DNA from: Clostridioides difficile ATCC 9689 = DSM 1296
GTDB taxonomy: Bacteria > Bacillota > Clostridia > Peptostreptococcales > Peptostreptococcaceae
NCBI RefSeq assembly: GCF_001077535.1
Contig: NZ_CP011968.1
Coordinates: 558,001-622,000, forward strand
Length of the DNA: 64,000 nt
Reading direction: 5' to 3'
The position numbers and the translations under genes are program-made. Shown here piece after piece: positions 26,429 through 36,038 of the stretch. Within the stretch, counting starts at the first letter, position 1. Every line of letters starts with the position of its first letter. The notes under the pieces are model-generated. The model saw nothing but the letters and a program-made list of their open reading frames with translations, was not told the DNA's origin and made no database searches.

Positions 26429-26941
26429 TTGAAAAAAATATCTCAAGAAAAAATAAGTACACATATCCAAGAAATACCACAGGAAAAAATTGAACAGTGG
26501 AAATCTTTATATGAAAAATATAAAAGTATTTTAAAAGTAAATTCTAAGTCTGTTTTAGAAATAATAGAGTTTTTAAAGCGAAAATATGTAATAGTAGAAG
26601 AAACTTCAGAGGAATTTAAACATGTAGTTATCAATAATATTAAGTTAAACAAGCCTTTTTCACAAAAGATTTCCAGTGATAAAGAATTAAAACCTATTGT
26701 ATTTACAATTCCAAATGAAGGAAATGCAAAAAAATTGTACGATACTCAAGAGGAAATTTATAGTGGCTGTAAGATTATTGTAGGTATGGAATTTGAAACA
26801 GGTTATGTTTTTGTAGAAGGTAGTGATGAGCTTAATGATGAAATAACTTCTTTTAAAGGATTAGATAAATATGATATAAATAATTATTATTTAGTAGCAA
26901 ACTATATTAGATGTCTAAAGAAATATAAATTAATAGATTAG
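26429..26941 (+). CDS. Hypothetical protein, 170 aa
   Basis: A soluble, Lys/Glu-rich protein with an N-terminal helical part (EKIEQWKSLYEKYKSILKV) and a beta-containing C-terminal half (KIIVGMEFETGYVFVEG). Initiates at TTG 26429, with AAAGGAGAG eight bases upstream. No family or catalytic motif is recognised. It stands alone, flanked by its own terminator at 27051. Confidence 0.7.
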   Translation: MKKISQEKISTHIQEIPQEKIEQWKSLYEKYKSILKVNSKSVLEIIEFLKRKYVIVEETSEEFKHVVINNIKLNKPFSQKISSDKELKPIVFTIPNEGNAKKLYDTQEEIYSGCKIIVGMEFETGYVFVEGSDELNDEITSFKGLDKYDINNYYLVANYIRCLKKYKLID

Positions 26942-27050
26942 TGTTTGATTAATAAATTAGTGTTTGATTTAAGGATTATAGAGTAAATTTGAAGTTAGTG
27001 TGATAATGAAACTAAGCTTAAATCTAATATAACTGTAAAACATAAACTTA

Positions 27051-27085
27051 AATAGAGTTGCCAAAATAAAATTGGTAACTCTATT
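27051..27085 (+). terminator. Intrinsic terminator
   Basis: AATAGAGTTGCCA (27051-27063) pairs with TGGTAACTCTATT (27073-27085) with one wobble, followed by a T-rich run. Confidence 0.75.
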
Positions 27086-27195
27086 TTTTATTTTAAATTT
27101 TATTAAAATTAGTAGGTGTTATAGAATTGTTATTTTTTCATGTTAGTATTCTCTTAGTAACAGATTTAAGGTATTACAAGAAGGGAGAAATTAAT

Positions 27196-27900
27196 ATGAA
27201 AGATTTAATTCTTGAAACAAAAAACTTATCAAAAAGATATGGAGAACAAATGGCAGTTAACAATGTTTCTCTACAAATTGAACGAAATAGTATATATGGA
27301 CTTTTAGGACCAAATGGAGCAGGAAAGTCCACAACACTTAAAATGCTTGTTGGTCTTCTTCGCCCAACAAATGGTCGTATTATTTTTGATAGAAAGCCTT
27401 GGAAACGAGAATCTCTTGCAAAAATAGGTTCTTTAATAGAATCCCCTGCATTGTATGGAAACCTTACAGCAGAGGAAAATTTGTTAGTACATACAAAAAT
27501 ATTGGGAATACCTAAAGATAAAATTTATGAAGTGTTGGAAATAGTAAATTTGAAAAATACAGGTAAAAAGAGAGCTTCACAATTTTCTATGGGTATGAAA
27601 CAAAGGTTAGGAATAGCTATTGCACTTTTGAGTGACCCAGAGTTGTTAATACTAGATGAACCAACCAATGGTCTTGACCCCTTTGGCATTCAAGAATTGC
27701 GTGAATTGATTGCTTCTTTTCCCAAAAAAGGTATAACTGTAATTCTTTCTAGCCATATTCTATCAGAGGTTGCTCAAGTTGTAGATAATATAGGAATTAT
27801 AAATGGAGGACGACTATTATTTCAAGGAATGCCTGACCCTAATGAAAATCTAGAAGAATTTTTTACAGATGTTATTCTTAAAGGAGGACAAAACAGATGA
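27196..27900 (+). CDS. Lantibiotic/antimicrobial-peptide ABC transporter ATPase (LanF/CprA-like)
   Basis: A 234-residue ATPase of the LanFEG immunity family: Walker A GPNGAGKST, signature FSMGMKQRLG and Walker B LLILDEPTNGLD. The Q-loop carries Glu instead of Gln (SLIESPALYGNLT), the E-loop feature known for lantibiotic exporters. Start 27196 (MKDLIL) is preferred because AAGGGAG lies just upstream; an in-frame codon at 27127 has none. It overlaps the first permease by four bases. Together with the next four genes it resembles the C. difficile cprABC-KR system, which expels cationic peptides such as nisin, but this is a separate locus. Confidence 0.92.
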   Translation: MKDLILETKNLSKRYGEQMAVNNVSLQIERNSIYGLLGPNGAGKSTTLKMLVGLLRPTNGRIIFDRKPWKRESLAKIGSLIESPALYGNLTAEENLLVHTKILGIPKDKIYEVLEIVNLKNTGKKRASQFSMGMKQRLGIAIALLSDPELLILDEPTNGLDPFGIQELRELIASFPKKGITVILSSHILSEVAQVVDNIGIINGGRLLFQGMPDPNENLEEFFTDVILKGGQNR

Positions 27901-28667
27901 ATGCTTTACAATCAGAACTTTTAAAGTATAAAAGAACATTTATGGGTAAACTTATTGTTTTTTTCCCAGTGTCTTTTGCAGCATATGCATTTATAATGCA
28001 ATCAACACTCATGCAAAATCCATTATCTCAAACAACTTCTTGGGCGTGGCAAAATCTTTTAGCATTAATTTTTAACTGGTGGTCATTTTTATTTCTGCCT
28101 ATTGGATTTGCATTGTTCGCTACTTTGGTAGCTTTCCAGGAAAAAAAAGCTGGAAATTATCGTGCTTTACGTACACACAATGTGTCTCCTATGACACTTT
28201 GGATTAATAAAGTTATAGCTATGGCAGTCTACAGTTTTATTTCAACGCTAGTTTTAATAGTCGTAACAATTATAACTGGTTTAATATTGAAAGCTGGTCC
28301 AGTTCCTTTTGGACAGATTATAGGGGCAAGTATTGTATGCTGGGTTGTTTCTCTTGCTATACTTCCACTTCAGCTATGGCTAGCTACATGGAAAGGTATG
28401 TTCCTAAGTATGGGAGTTGGAGCTTTAGGTATGATATTTGGTGTTCTTGCTGCGACAAAACCATTTTGGATTGCAGTACCTTGGAGTTGGGCAGTTAGAA
28501 TGGTATGCCCAATCATCAACATACATCCTAACGGTACTATATTAGAAGCTGGAGACCCACTTTTGAATACTTCAGTGATTCCTATTGGGATTGTTGTTTC
28601 TTTGGTTGTGTTTATAGTATTAACAGCACTTACTGCAGCTTGGTTCAATAGGAGGGATGACAAATGA
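27897..28667 (+). CDS. LanE-type permease subunit of the peptide exporter
   Basis: A 256-residue membrane protein with six predicted segments (ABC-2 type, lantibiotic MutE/EpiE family: FAYAFIMQ at the first, QNLLALIFNWWSFLFLPIGFALFA at the second, last about residues 225-245). Forms the channel with the next gene product. Overlaps its neighbours by four bases on each side (ATGA at both junctions), showing tight translational coupling. Confidence 0.9.
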   Translation: MNALQSELLKYKRTFMGKLIVFFPVSFAAYAFIMQSTLMQNPLSQTTSWAWQNLLALIFNWWSFLFLPIGFALFATLVAFQEKKAGNYRALRTHNVSPMTLWINKVIAMAVYSFISTLVLIVVTIITGLILKAGPVPFGQIIGASIVCWVVSLAILPLQLWLATWKGMFLSMGVGALGMIFGVLAATKPFWIAVPWSWAVRMVCPIINIHPNGTILEAGDPLLNTSVIPIGIVVSLVVFIVLTALTAAWFNRRDDK

Positions 28668-29443
28668 TAAAACTATTATCATCAGAATGGCTTCGAGCAA
28701 AGAGGACAGCTGTCCAGTGGCTTACTCTTTGTATGCCTATTATTTTTTCATTATGTGTGGTTTTTTATCTCACAACTAAATCTGGAAGTACACAAGAATT
28801 TGCTTTTGAAGGATTTTTTACAGTATGGACTGTATTCATCATTCCTATTGGAGTAGGTATTTTAGCAGGATTTATAGTGCAGGAGGAAGAGCTTGCTGGA
28901 AATTTTAATGGTTTTTTATGTGTAGGTATTTCTCGTGTCAGATTATATCTGGGAAAATTTCTTTTTCTTCTGTTTTGCCTAACTATATGCACATTTATTG
29001 CTACGTTGATACTTTGCATAGGAATGAGTATTGCAGTGCCATCTGGAGCAACAATATGGTTATTCCTGTCAGCAGCAGGACTTGTGGTGATTGGGACACT
29101 TCCACTATTAGCTATTCATCTTTGGGTGAGTTTTGCATGGGGTATGGGTGCATCTATTGGTATTAGTATTGGTGGAATTTTGATGGCAGCAATACTTGGA
29201 TTAACTAGCGTTGGTGAAAAAGTATGGGCATTTGTTCCATGGACATGGCCAGTAAAACTAGGTATGCTTCCAGGAATTTATTTTATTAAAGAAGCTGGAA
29301 CTATTTCAACTGAGGCATTTTACTCTAAAGTGATGCAAACAGCTAGTATAGAGCTTATAGTAGTAGCAATAGGTTTGATTATATTCTTGATAGGAGGCGT
29401 TATTTGGTTTAAAATGTGGGAGGGAAGGAAAAGTTATGAGTAG
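28664..29443 (+). CDS. LanG-type permease subunit of the peptide exporter
   Basis: A 259-residue ABC-2-type membrane protein, distant paralogue of the preceding subunit, with six predicted segments and the family-typical AFVPWTWPVKLGMLPGI near residue 190. LanFEG complexes move amphipathic peptides from the membrane to the outside. About 50 bases separate it from the response regulator gene, so one operon is likely. Confidence 0.9.
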   Translation: MIKLLSSEWLRAKRTAVQWLTLCMPIIFSLCVVFYLTTKSGSTQEFAFEGFFTVWTVFIIPIGVGILAGFIVQEEELAGNFNGFLCVGISRVRLYLGKFLFLLFCLTICTFIATLILCIGMSIAVPSGATIWLFLSAAGLVVIGTLPLLAIHLWVSFAWGMGASIGISIGGILMAAILGLTSVGEKVWAFVPWTWPVKLGMLPGIYFIKEAGTISTEAFYSKVMQTASIELIVVAIGLIIFLIGGVIWFKMWEGRKSYE

Positions 29444-29494
29444 ACGAATATTGTTTTAATACTGACCTTCCCATAAGAGAAAGGTGGTGTTATA

Positions 29495-30187
29495 TTGAGT
29501 AAAATATTGATTATTGATGATGAAATGGACCTAGTAATGCTACTTGAGGATGAATTGAAGGCAAAAGGACATGAAGTGTTGATAGCTTATGATGGTCAGG
29601 CAGGTATAGAGTTATCAAAACAGGAGCCTGACCTTATTATACTGGATATTATGATGCCTAAAATGAATGGATTTGAGGTATGTCAGGCAATTAGAGATGA
29701 TGTTTTATGCCCAATTATATTTTTAAGTGCAAAGCAATCAGAAACCGACAAAATCAAAGGGTTGACCTTTGGAGGGGATGATTATGTAACAAAGCCATTT
29801 GGACTGCGTGAACTTATGGCAAGGATTGAAGCTAATCTGCGTAGGGAAAAGCGTTCACAGTATATCAATGAAGAGAACAAGAGATCTACTTTGTATTTTG
29901 GGAAGTTATGCTTATATATGAAGGAACGTGCAATTAAAATTGATGGTAAGAATATTGATTTAACAAAAATAGAGTATGATATTGTTGAATTACTAGCACT
30001 CCATGCAGGACAAGTTTTCTCAAGAGAACAAATCTATGAAAAAGTATGGGGGTGTGATTCTGAAGGTGATTCCTCAACTGTTGTTGAACGAGTAAAAAAA
30101 ATACGAGCTAAGTTTTCTGCTGTGACACCAGAAAAAGAATATATTTCCACAGTTTGGGGTATTGGGTATAAGTGGAATAAAATGTAA
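29495..30187 (+). CDS. OmpR-family response regulator of the peptide exporter
   Basis: A 230-residue regulator with receiver residues DDE (9-11), Asp51 in IILDIMMPKMNG and Lys in DDYVTKPFG, then a winged-helix domain. It starts at TTG, with AAAGGTGG eight bases upstream. Resembles CprR/NisR-type regulators. It probably activates the exporter operon when its partner kinase senses a peptide. Confidence 0.92.
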   Translation: MSKILIIDDEMDLVMLLEDELKAKGHEVLIAYDGQAGIELSKQEPDLIILDIMMPKMNGFEVCQAIRDDVLCPIIFLSAKQSETDKIKGLTFGGDDYVTKPFGLRELMARIEANLRREKRSQYINEENKRSTLYFGKLCLYMKERAIKIDGKNIDLTKIEYDIVELLALHAGQVFSREQIYEKVWGCDSEGDSSTVVERVKKIRAKFSAVTPEKEYISTVWGIGYKWNKM

Positions 30188-30205
30188 AGAGAGAGAGGTT
30201 ATTAA

Positions 30206-31630
30206 ATGAAAAATCAATCCCTTATTACCCAATTTAGACATACTTTTATTTTTATTATAATAGCCAGTATAGTTGCCACAGTGATTACTTATGTATTTGC
30301 TCTCTATTTGTATATTCATTCCTTAAATAAGGATATCTATCCACCAAACTATTATGAGCGACAAGTTCCTAGAATTGAAAAATACATCAATGAAAAAAAC
30401 ATAGCTTTGTTATCACAATCGAATGAAGAAGGTTTAAAAAGAACGATTCGTGGGGATGATATGCTATATCAAGTTGTGGATAATAATGGCAATATTTTAT
30501 ATGGTACTAACCCCAAAAAACTATTTAAAACAAAAGAAGAATTATTTAATAATAATATCAATAAAACTGTTCGTAAAGGTGGTTATATCCATACTGTTCC
30601 AATCAAAGGGGATAATGGAAAGATTGAGGGTGCTGTTATTCTATTCTACCAAGTGAAAATCACCTTTGCAAATATTAGAGGGAGATTTGTATTTGCAGTT
30701 ATTATAATGGCTCTGTTTTCTCCATTTCTATATATCGTGGGTTTTACTAGATGGCTTTCTAAGCGCTTTGTAAAGAATATCAATCAACCATTACATCTAT
30801 TGATTGATGCGTCCAAGAAGATAAAAGAAAAGGACCTTGATTTTGAAATCGACTATTATTCAGATAATGAACTCGGTAAACTTTGTAGTGCCTTTTCTGA
30901 AATGAAAGACGAATTAAAAGGCTCTTTATCTGCACAGTGGAAGATGGAGCAGGAACGTGTTGAAATGGTGGAAGCTCTAGCACATGATTTAAAATCTCCT
31001 CTTTCTATTATTTTGGGATATACAGATGCACTTATTGGTAATAATACAGATGACAATGAAAAACTTCATAGGTATCTTACAGTGATAAGAGAAAATACAG
31101 AAAAAAGTGCTGCTCTTGTCCAAAAGATGCAATATACGTCTGACTTAGAAAAGTCAAATATACAATTAAATCTTGTTCCTATAAATTTACCTGAATTTTT
31201 GAGGCAAAAGGTGCAAGACTATGAATTACAGGCTCATCAAAAGGAAGTTGAACTTATATTGAAAATGCAGGGGAATATACAATCCCCAATTCAAATCGAC
31301 GTGGATAGGTTGACACGAATTTTTGATAATATCATATCCAACAGTCTGCAATACACTCCATCAGGTGGTAATATTAGTATTACTGTAAAGGATGAAAAAA
31401 ATTGTATTTCTTATGAGATTTGTGATTCTGGTAGAGGGTTTAGCTCTAAAGATTTAAAAAAGGCTCTTGATAAATTTTATCGAGGAGATGAAGCTAGGCA
31501 GACAAAAGGTGGACATTCTGGTCTTGGGCTTTACATTGTCAAACAATTAGTGGAACAGCTTGGAGGTTCTGTTAAAATAGAAAATTCAAAATCAGGTGGA
31601 GCATGTGTGAAATTTTGGCATAGCATTTAA
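30206..31630 (+). CDS. Sensor histidine kinase of the peptide exporter (CprK/NisK-like)
   Basis: A 474-residue kinase: membrane segments at about residues 13-36 and 160-181 enclose a ~120-residue external domain (lantibiotic-sensing size). HAMP (about 182-240), HisKA with His260 in EALAHDLKSPLS and a HATPase domain with IISNSLQYT, CDSGRGF and GLGLYIVK follow. AGAGAGGT precedes the ATG, 18 bases after the response regulator stop. Terminator at 31653. Confidence 0.92.
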   Translation: MKNQSLITQFRHTFIFIIIASIVATVITYVFALYLYIHSLNKDIYPPNYYERQVPRIEKYINEKNIALLSQSNEEGLKRTIRGDDMLYQVVDNNGNILYGTNPKKLFKTKEELFNNNINKTVRKGGYIHTVPIKGDNGKIEGAVILFYQVKITFANIRGRFVFAVIIMALFSPFLYIVGFTRWLSKRFVKNINQPLHLLIDASKKIKEKDLDFEIDYYSDNELGKLCSAFSEMKDELKGSLSAQWKMEQERVEMVEALAHDLKSPLSIILGYTDALIGNNTDDNEKLHRYLTVIRENTEKSAALVQKMQYTSDLEKSNIQLNLVPINLPEFLRQKVQDYELQAHQKEVELILKMQGNIQSPIQIDVDRLTRIFDNIISNSLQYTPSGGNISITVKDEKNCISYEICDSGRGFSSKDLKKALDKFYRGDEARQTKGGHSGLGLYIVKQLVEQLGGSVKIENSKSGGACVKFWHSI

Positions 31631-31652
31631 CTATATATTTTAAATTAAAGGG

Positions 31653-31698
31653 GAGTGTCTCAAAGCGAAATTTTTAATTCGTGAGGCACTCTTTTTTT
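31653..31698 (+). terminator. Terminator of the LanFEG-RK operon
   Basis: GAGTGTCTCA (31653-31662) pairs with TGAGGCACTC (31682-31691), followed by TTTTTTT. Confidence 0.85.
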
Positions 31699-31700
31699 GT

Positions 31701-31774
31701 GAAGTTAAATATATTTTCATTATTTCGACAATGAAAAAAGGCTTATCTCTATTTTGAGACAGGCCTTTTTTAAA
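31701..31774 (-). terminator. Terminator of the second FtsX-ABC operon, with a conserved tail (repeat family)
   Basis: On the minus strand, AAAAAGGC...GCCTTTTTT encloses TCTCAAAATAGAGATA. The hairpin and its tail are a related copy of 20188-20257 on the plus strand (about 80% identity by eye). Confidence 0.75.
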
Positions 31775-31869
31775 GCTTATATTATAGTTAAAAAGATTTA
31801 TTAGTTAGATTTGAAAGAAAATAGAGACAGTCATTGATAATTTAATTTATATTATTATCTGTAAAATAG

Positions 31870-34338
31870 TTATAAATTGATATCTATACAGTCAATTATA
31901 TTCATCTTTTTAACTTTTCTTAACGGAATAAGAGTAGCTATAATACATGCAAGTACAGAAATAATAGTAGCTTGTAAAATTGAAGTAATTGGTATATTAG
32001 TGAAATCAAGCTTTTCTATAGTTGCCATGTTTATAATAATAGCACTGGCATACCCAGCAATTGAACCAAATATAGCAGCAAAAATTCCATAATAAACACC
32101 TTCCCATAAAAACATTTTATATAAGCTACTATTACTCATACCAATAGCTCTTTTAACTCCAATCTCATTAGTCCTAGTATTTATATTTGTATGAGTTGTG
32201 TTAATGATGTTTAAAGTACCAATCAATCCCACAAATAATATAACTGCCCATGCTAGAAATTCTATTTGTTTAAAACTCTCTTTAAGTTGTTTATCTGATT
32301 CAATATATGATATCCAATGAGAGCCAGGATTATTTTCACAAATCTGTTCGATAGACAATCCTATTTGTTCTAATTTTGATTTATCTTTAGCATAAATATT
32401 TATCTGGTTGAATTTGTTTTTATTTGTCAAGGTGTTATAAACAGAATCATATACAATAACATCAACACCATTTATCCAGCCATTACCTTGTAAAAAGAAC
32501 ATTTTATCTACTGTACTATATATATCTAGTTGTTTTTTGTTGATTGTGATACTATCTTTAGGTTTTAAATTTGTATGTCTAGTTTTTACACCTGGTGTAG
32601 AAATAGCAATCGGATTTTTTATAAAACAGATAGAACCATTTTTAAAGTCTTCTAGTATAGAATCTGTAATAGAAGGCATTAAGTCTTTTAAAGTTTGCTC
32701 ATCAATTCCAATGATTTTTAACATCTCACCACTATTTTCAAAATTTATATCTGTATCTATTTCCCCCTGTTTGTATTCAGAGTACTTTATAAAGGAAGTG
32801 CGATTGACGTTTTTCATTTTAGTTATTTTATCTAGTGTTGATTTATCAAAACCAGATATTTCATTTGTTAAGGAAAAATCTCCTTCTTTTAAATTACTTA
32901 CTGACCTAGATACATCTAATACATTAGAGAACTCACTCAGTGCAACGAATACTGTTATACTCATAAATAATGATAGTATAGTTATTATAGTTCTTCCTTT
33001 ATTTCTTTTTAAGTTTAGCCATGCTAGATGTCTTTCAAAGTTTTTTATTGTTTTTTCTCTTTTAATTTTTCTTTTGATTTTGGTGGTACTACCAACCATA
33101 GCAATTTTGGGAGAGACATGTGAAGCATATATTGCTGATGGTAATGCTGAAATAAATGAAAAAATCAAAGATACATTAGTGCTTAATACTAATGGGAACA
33201 TATATGCTGTTGTATTTTTATGTATAAGCTCAGTAATTTCTTTATTATCATTTGCTAGAAGTATATCTGGATTTAAGATATTAGTGACCATTCCAGTTAT
33301 GCCTTTAGAAGATATAATTCCAATTACAGCTCCAATAGGTATGGCAACAGTACATAAAATTAAGATTTGTAAAATAACTATCTTATATATCTGGTTTGGT
33401 TCAGCTCCTATTGCTCTTAAACATCCATACTCTTTAATTTTCTTTGTAACAGAGATTTTTAAAATATTATAGATTACAAGTCCAGAGGCCAGTAAAACCA
33501 ATAAGGCAACAAATAAAGATACCAATATAATCATAGATATACCATCACTATTAGAACTATTTTCATCTTTTTCAAACTGTATCTTAAGAGCATTTAAGTA
33601 AATCCAATTATATTGAATTGAATTGTGAGAAAGATTTATTTTTTTAGCTAATTGATTTACTATTTCTTGAAACTTTTCTTGCTGTTTTATTTTAAAATCC
33701 AAAGAGGATAAAATATATCTCTTAGGTAATAGATTTTCTGATGTACCTTTACCTACAATACCATTTACTATACCACTTACATATCCTGTATAATCATCCT
33801 CTAAAATGCCACTCAATTTAAAGTTAGCTGTGTAATTATATGGTGGTATGGTATCATTTAAAAGTGAAATATCTAAATTCATAGGTATAGTCACTCCTAG
33901 TCTTGGTTTTATACCCATAAGCTTTAGTGTGTTTTCATCTAAGGCTATTTCGTTTTTATCTTTAGGCAAATGTCCAGATTTTAATTTCATTAATTTGGGG
34001 TAGTTAGAAAGTCCTGTTTTATCATACTCTTTTACAAGTACAGAGATACCAGAATCCTTTATTTTACTACTGCCAATAGTTATTGAAGTACCAGCTTGAT
34101 AAACTCTATCATCTTTCTTTATGTCATCAACTTGATTTTTAGTGAGTTGGTGAAAGGATACATGTCTATCACCATTAAAAGAACGGGCTTGTTCAATTCT
34201 TAAATTTTGTAGGATACCAATTGACTGTCCAACCACAGTTGTCATAATAGTTGATAGTACTATTGCTATAATGATGAATGTAGTCATAAGTTTCTGGCTT
34301 TTTAATTCTTTTATTGAAAGTGAAAGGTAATTCTTCAT
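31870..34338 (-). CDS. FtsX-type ABC transporter permease, 822 aa
   Basis: Large permease with the same plan as that at 3472: signal anchor (about residues 18-40), extracytoplasmic domain, FtsX domain 1 (about 268-425), further membrane segment (about 450-470), second extracytoplasmic domain and FtsX domain 2 (about 695-815, RTNEIGVKRAIGMSNSSLYKMFLWEGVYYG). Its start is two bases after the ATPase stop. Works with the ATPase at 34341 and probably under the two-component pair at 36039-37861. Substrate unknown, probably a peptide antibiotic or envelope component. Confidence 0.9.
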   Translation of the reverse strand: MKNYLSLSIKELKSQKLMTTFIIIAIVLSTIMTTVVGQSIGILQNLRIEQARSFNGDRHVSFHQLTKNQVDDIKKDDRVYQAGTSITIGSSKIKDSGISVLVKEYDKTGLSNYPKLMKLKSGHLPKDKNEIALDENTLKLMGIKPRLGVTIPMNLDISLLNDTIPPYNYTANFKLSGILEDDYTGYVSGIVNGIVGKGTSENLLPKRYILSSLDFKIKQQEKFQEIVNQLAKKINLSHNSIQYNWIYLNALKIQFEKDENSSNSDGISMIILVSLFVALLVLLASGLVIYNILKISVTKKIKEYGCLRAIGAEPNQIYKIVILQILILCTVAIPIGAVIGIISSKGITGMVTNILNPDILLANDNKEITELIHKNTTAYMFPLVLSTNVSLIFSFISALPSAIYASHVSPKIAMVGSTTKIKRKIKREKTIKNFERHLAWLNLKRNKGRTIITILSLFMSITVFVALSEFSNVLDVSRSVSNLKEGDFSLTNEISGFDKSTLDKITKMKNVNRTSFIKYSEYKQGEIDTDINFENSGEMLKIIGIDEQTLKDLMPSITDSILEDFKNGSICFIKNPIAISTPGVKTRHTNLKPKDSITINKKQLDIYSTVDKMFFLQGNGWINGVDVIVYDSVYNTLTNKNKFNQINIYAKDKSKLEQIGLSIEQICENNPGSHWISYIESDKQLKESFKQIEFLAWAVILFVGLIGTLNIINTTHTNINTRTNEIGVKRAIGMSNSSLYKMFLWEGVYYGIFAAIFGSIAGYASAIIINMATIEKLDFTNIPITSILQATIISVLACIIATLIPLRKVKKMNIIDCIDINL

Positions 34339-34340
34339 TT

Positions 34341-35009
34341 CTATTTCACCTCCATAAGAACACCATCAATAATTGAAATTTTTCTATCAGCAAGTTTTGC
34401 AATTCTATCATCATGAGTAATTACCACTAAAGTCTTTCCAAACTGTTTTGAAGTTTTTATAAGAAGATTCATAACTTCACTGCCACTTTTACTGTCCAAG
34501 TTTCCTGTAGGCTCATCAGCAAATATTATATCTGGTTTTGCAATAAGTGCTCTAGCAATTGCAACTCTTTGTTGCTGACCGCCTGAAAGTTCATGGGGAA
34601 GATGATTGAGTCTATCTGCAATTCCAAGTAATGATGAAATTTCATTTAAATAGCCTTTATCAGGTTGTTTTTTATCTAGAAGTACAGGCATTGAAATATT
34701 TTCAGATGCTGTAAGAACAGGTAAAAGATTAAATTGTTGAAAGACGAATCCAAAGGATTTTCTTCTAAGTGCAGATAGTTCTTTTTCAGTGTGTTTATAT
34801 ATATCTTTATCATCAAGTAACACTTGTCCAGAGGTAGGATTATCTAATCCACTTAAAATATGTAAAAGTGTGCTTTTTCCACTTCCAGAAGGTCCAATTA
34901 CAGAAACAAATTCACCTGAGTTTATTTCTAAATTTACATTATTAAGTGCGATAACTTTATTGTTATTAGAACCATATATTTTTGATAATTGTTTTGCTTT
35001 TATAATCAT
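34341..35009 (-). CDS. ABC transporter ATP-binding protein (MacB/BceA type)
   Basis: Walker A GPSGSGKST, signature LSGGQQQR, Walker B IIFADEPTGNLD and switch His in VVITHDD. The start at 35009 (MIIKAKQLSK) is chosen because AAGGAGAG lies about ten bases upstream; the in-frame GTG at 35018 would abut that site. Operon with the permease. Strongly similar in build to the ATPase at 2792. Confidence 0.91.
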   Translation of the reverse strand: MIIKAKQLSKIYGSNNNKVIALNNVNLEINSGEFVSVIGPSGSGKSTLLHILSGLDNPTSGQVLLDDKDIYKHTEKELSALRRKSFGFVFQQFNLLPVLTASENISMPVLLDKKQPDKGYLNEISSLLGIADRLNHLPHELSGGQQQRVAIARALIAKPDIIFADEPTGNLDSKSGSEVMNLLIKTSKQFGKTLVVITHDDRIAKLADRKISIIDGVLMEVK

Positions 35010-35294
35010 AAAAAACACTCTCCTTTTCTATATAAGAAGAGTGTAAGTTTTAAAACTCAATTTTTTCCCAACTTTTAGCTTAAATCTAAAAAGTCTTCAC
35101 TATTTGCGGATAATTCGCAGTGCTGATAAGCAGTTTCAGTATCATTTTTAATTTAAAATGTAATTTATGCACTAAAGGCTTTACAATACAACTCTATTGC
35201 TTTAAAACTATTTTACACATAAACTTGTGGATAATTTTTTATGTTTTACTTCCTCATTATTATATAAATTATTTTTGTCACAAATTCTAAGTTG

Positions 35295-35822
35295 TCACAT
35301 AAATATACTTTTTATATCACGATTTAATTCTTTTGATTTTATCATAATTGCTATTTCTTCAAAAGAAGAAAGAAAAGCCACGATACATATCATAATTCCT
35401 GCAACATCAAGACCAAAGCAAATATAGAGTAATGGAAACGCAAAGATAGAAATTCCAGTGATTTTATTCATCAAAGTATGAAGCGATGAAAATGTGCGAT
35501 ACTTAAAAAAACCAATACTGTAACTAATCAACCGTAACAATGCTATTGCAACAATACACCACCATAGATACATGGGAAGAGCAATATTTTTTCCGACAGT
35601 AACCAAAATTGTAACCGCAAAAATGAAATCAGCAATACTATCTAACTTTGCACCTATTCCACTTTGTTGTCTCAACTTTCGGGCAATAAGACCATCAAGT
35701 ATATCACTAATTCCACACCAAAAATAACATATCCAGAAAGGCAGTGAACAGAATGTAGAACTAAGCATTAGCAATGCAAACACAATACGAGAGAATGTAA
35801 TATTATTAGCAAAACTTTTAAT
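35295..35822 (-). CDS. CDP-alcohol phosphatidyltransferase, probable ATT start
   Basis: Membrane enzyme joining a CDP-diacylglycerol-type donor to an alcohol (PgsA/PssA superfamily). The full signature D-x2-DG-x2-AR-x8-G-x3-D-x3-D is present in DILDGLIARKLRQQSGIGAKLDSIAD, with about five to six membrane segments. A GTG at 35783 would begin the protein inside its first conserved segment. Reading upstream in frame gives KSFANNITFSRIVFALLML, the family's usual N-terminus (ANxITxxRI), beginning at ATT 35822-35820, seven bases after GGAGG. ATT initiation is therefore inferred (175 residues). It lies between an ABC exporter and a two-component system on the same strand, suggesting lipid-headgroup modification as part of the same response. 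Confidence 0.8.
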   Translation of the reverse strand: MKSFANNITFSRIVFALLMLSSTFCSLPFWICYFWCGISDILDGLIARKLRQQSGIGAKLDSIADFIFAVTILVTVGKNIALPMYLWWCIVAIALLRLISYSIGFFKYRTFSSLHTLMNKITGISIFAFPLLYICFGLDVAGIMICIVAFLSSFEEIAIMIKSKELNRDIKSIFM

Positions 35823-36038
35823 ATAATCACCTCCAAAATTCTAATTTCATACTATTCTACATATTTAAATATATATTTCTATTATTGTTTCAAATGCCTT
35901 TTGCCAAAATATTATAATTGAAGCAACTCTTACAACTTCTACAAAATAGTATATATATTGGTTGTAAATTGAAATACATTTTATAAATTCTAAACTAACA
36001 AATTTTATATAATAGCAGTGAAAGCTTACAAAATCATT

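Noticed and set aside
32537-33472. 311-codon open frame on the plus strand opposite the ABC permease
   Set aside because: It is the complement of a strongly supported FtsX permease, has no ribosome binding site, and its hydrophobic, Ile/Phe/Ser-rich translation is what an antisense frame of an AT-rich membrane gene gives.
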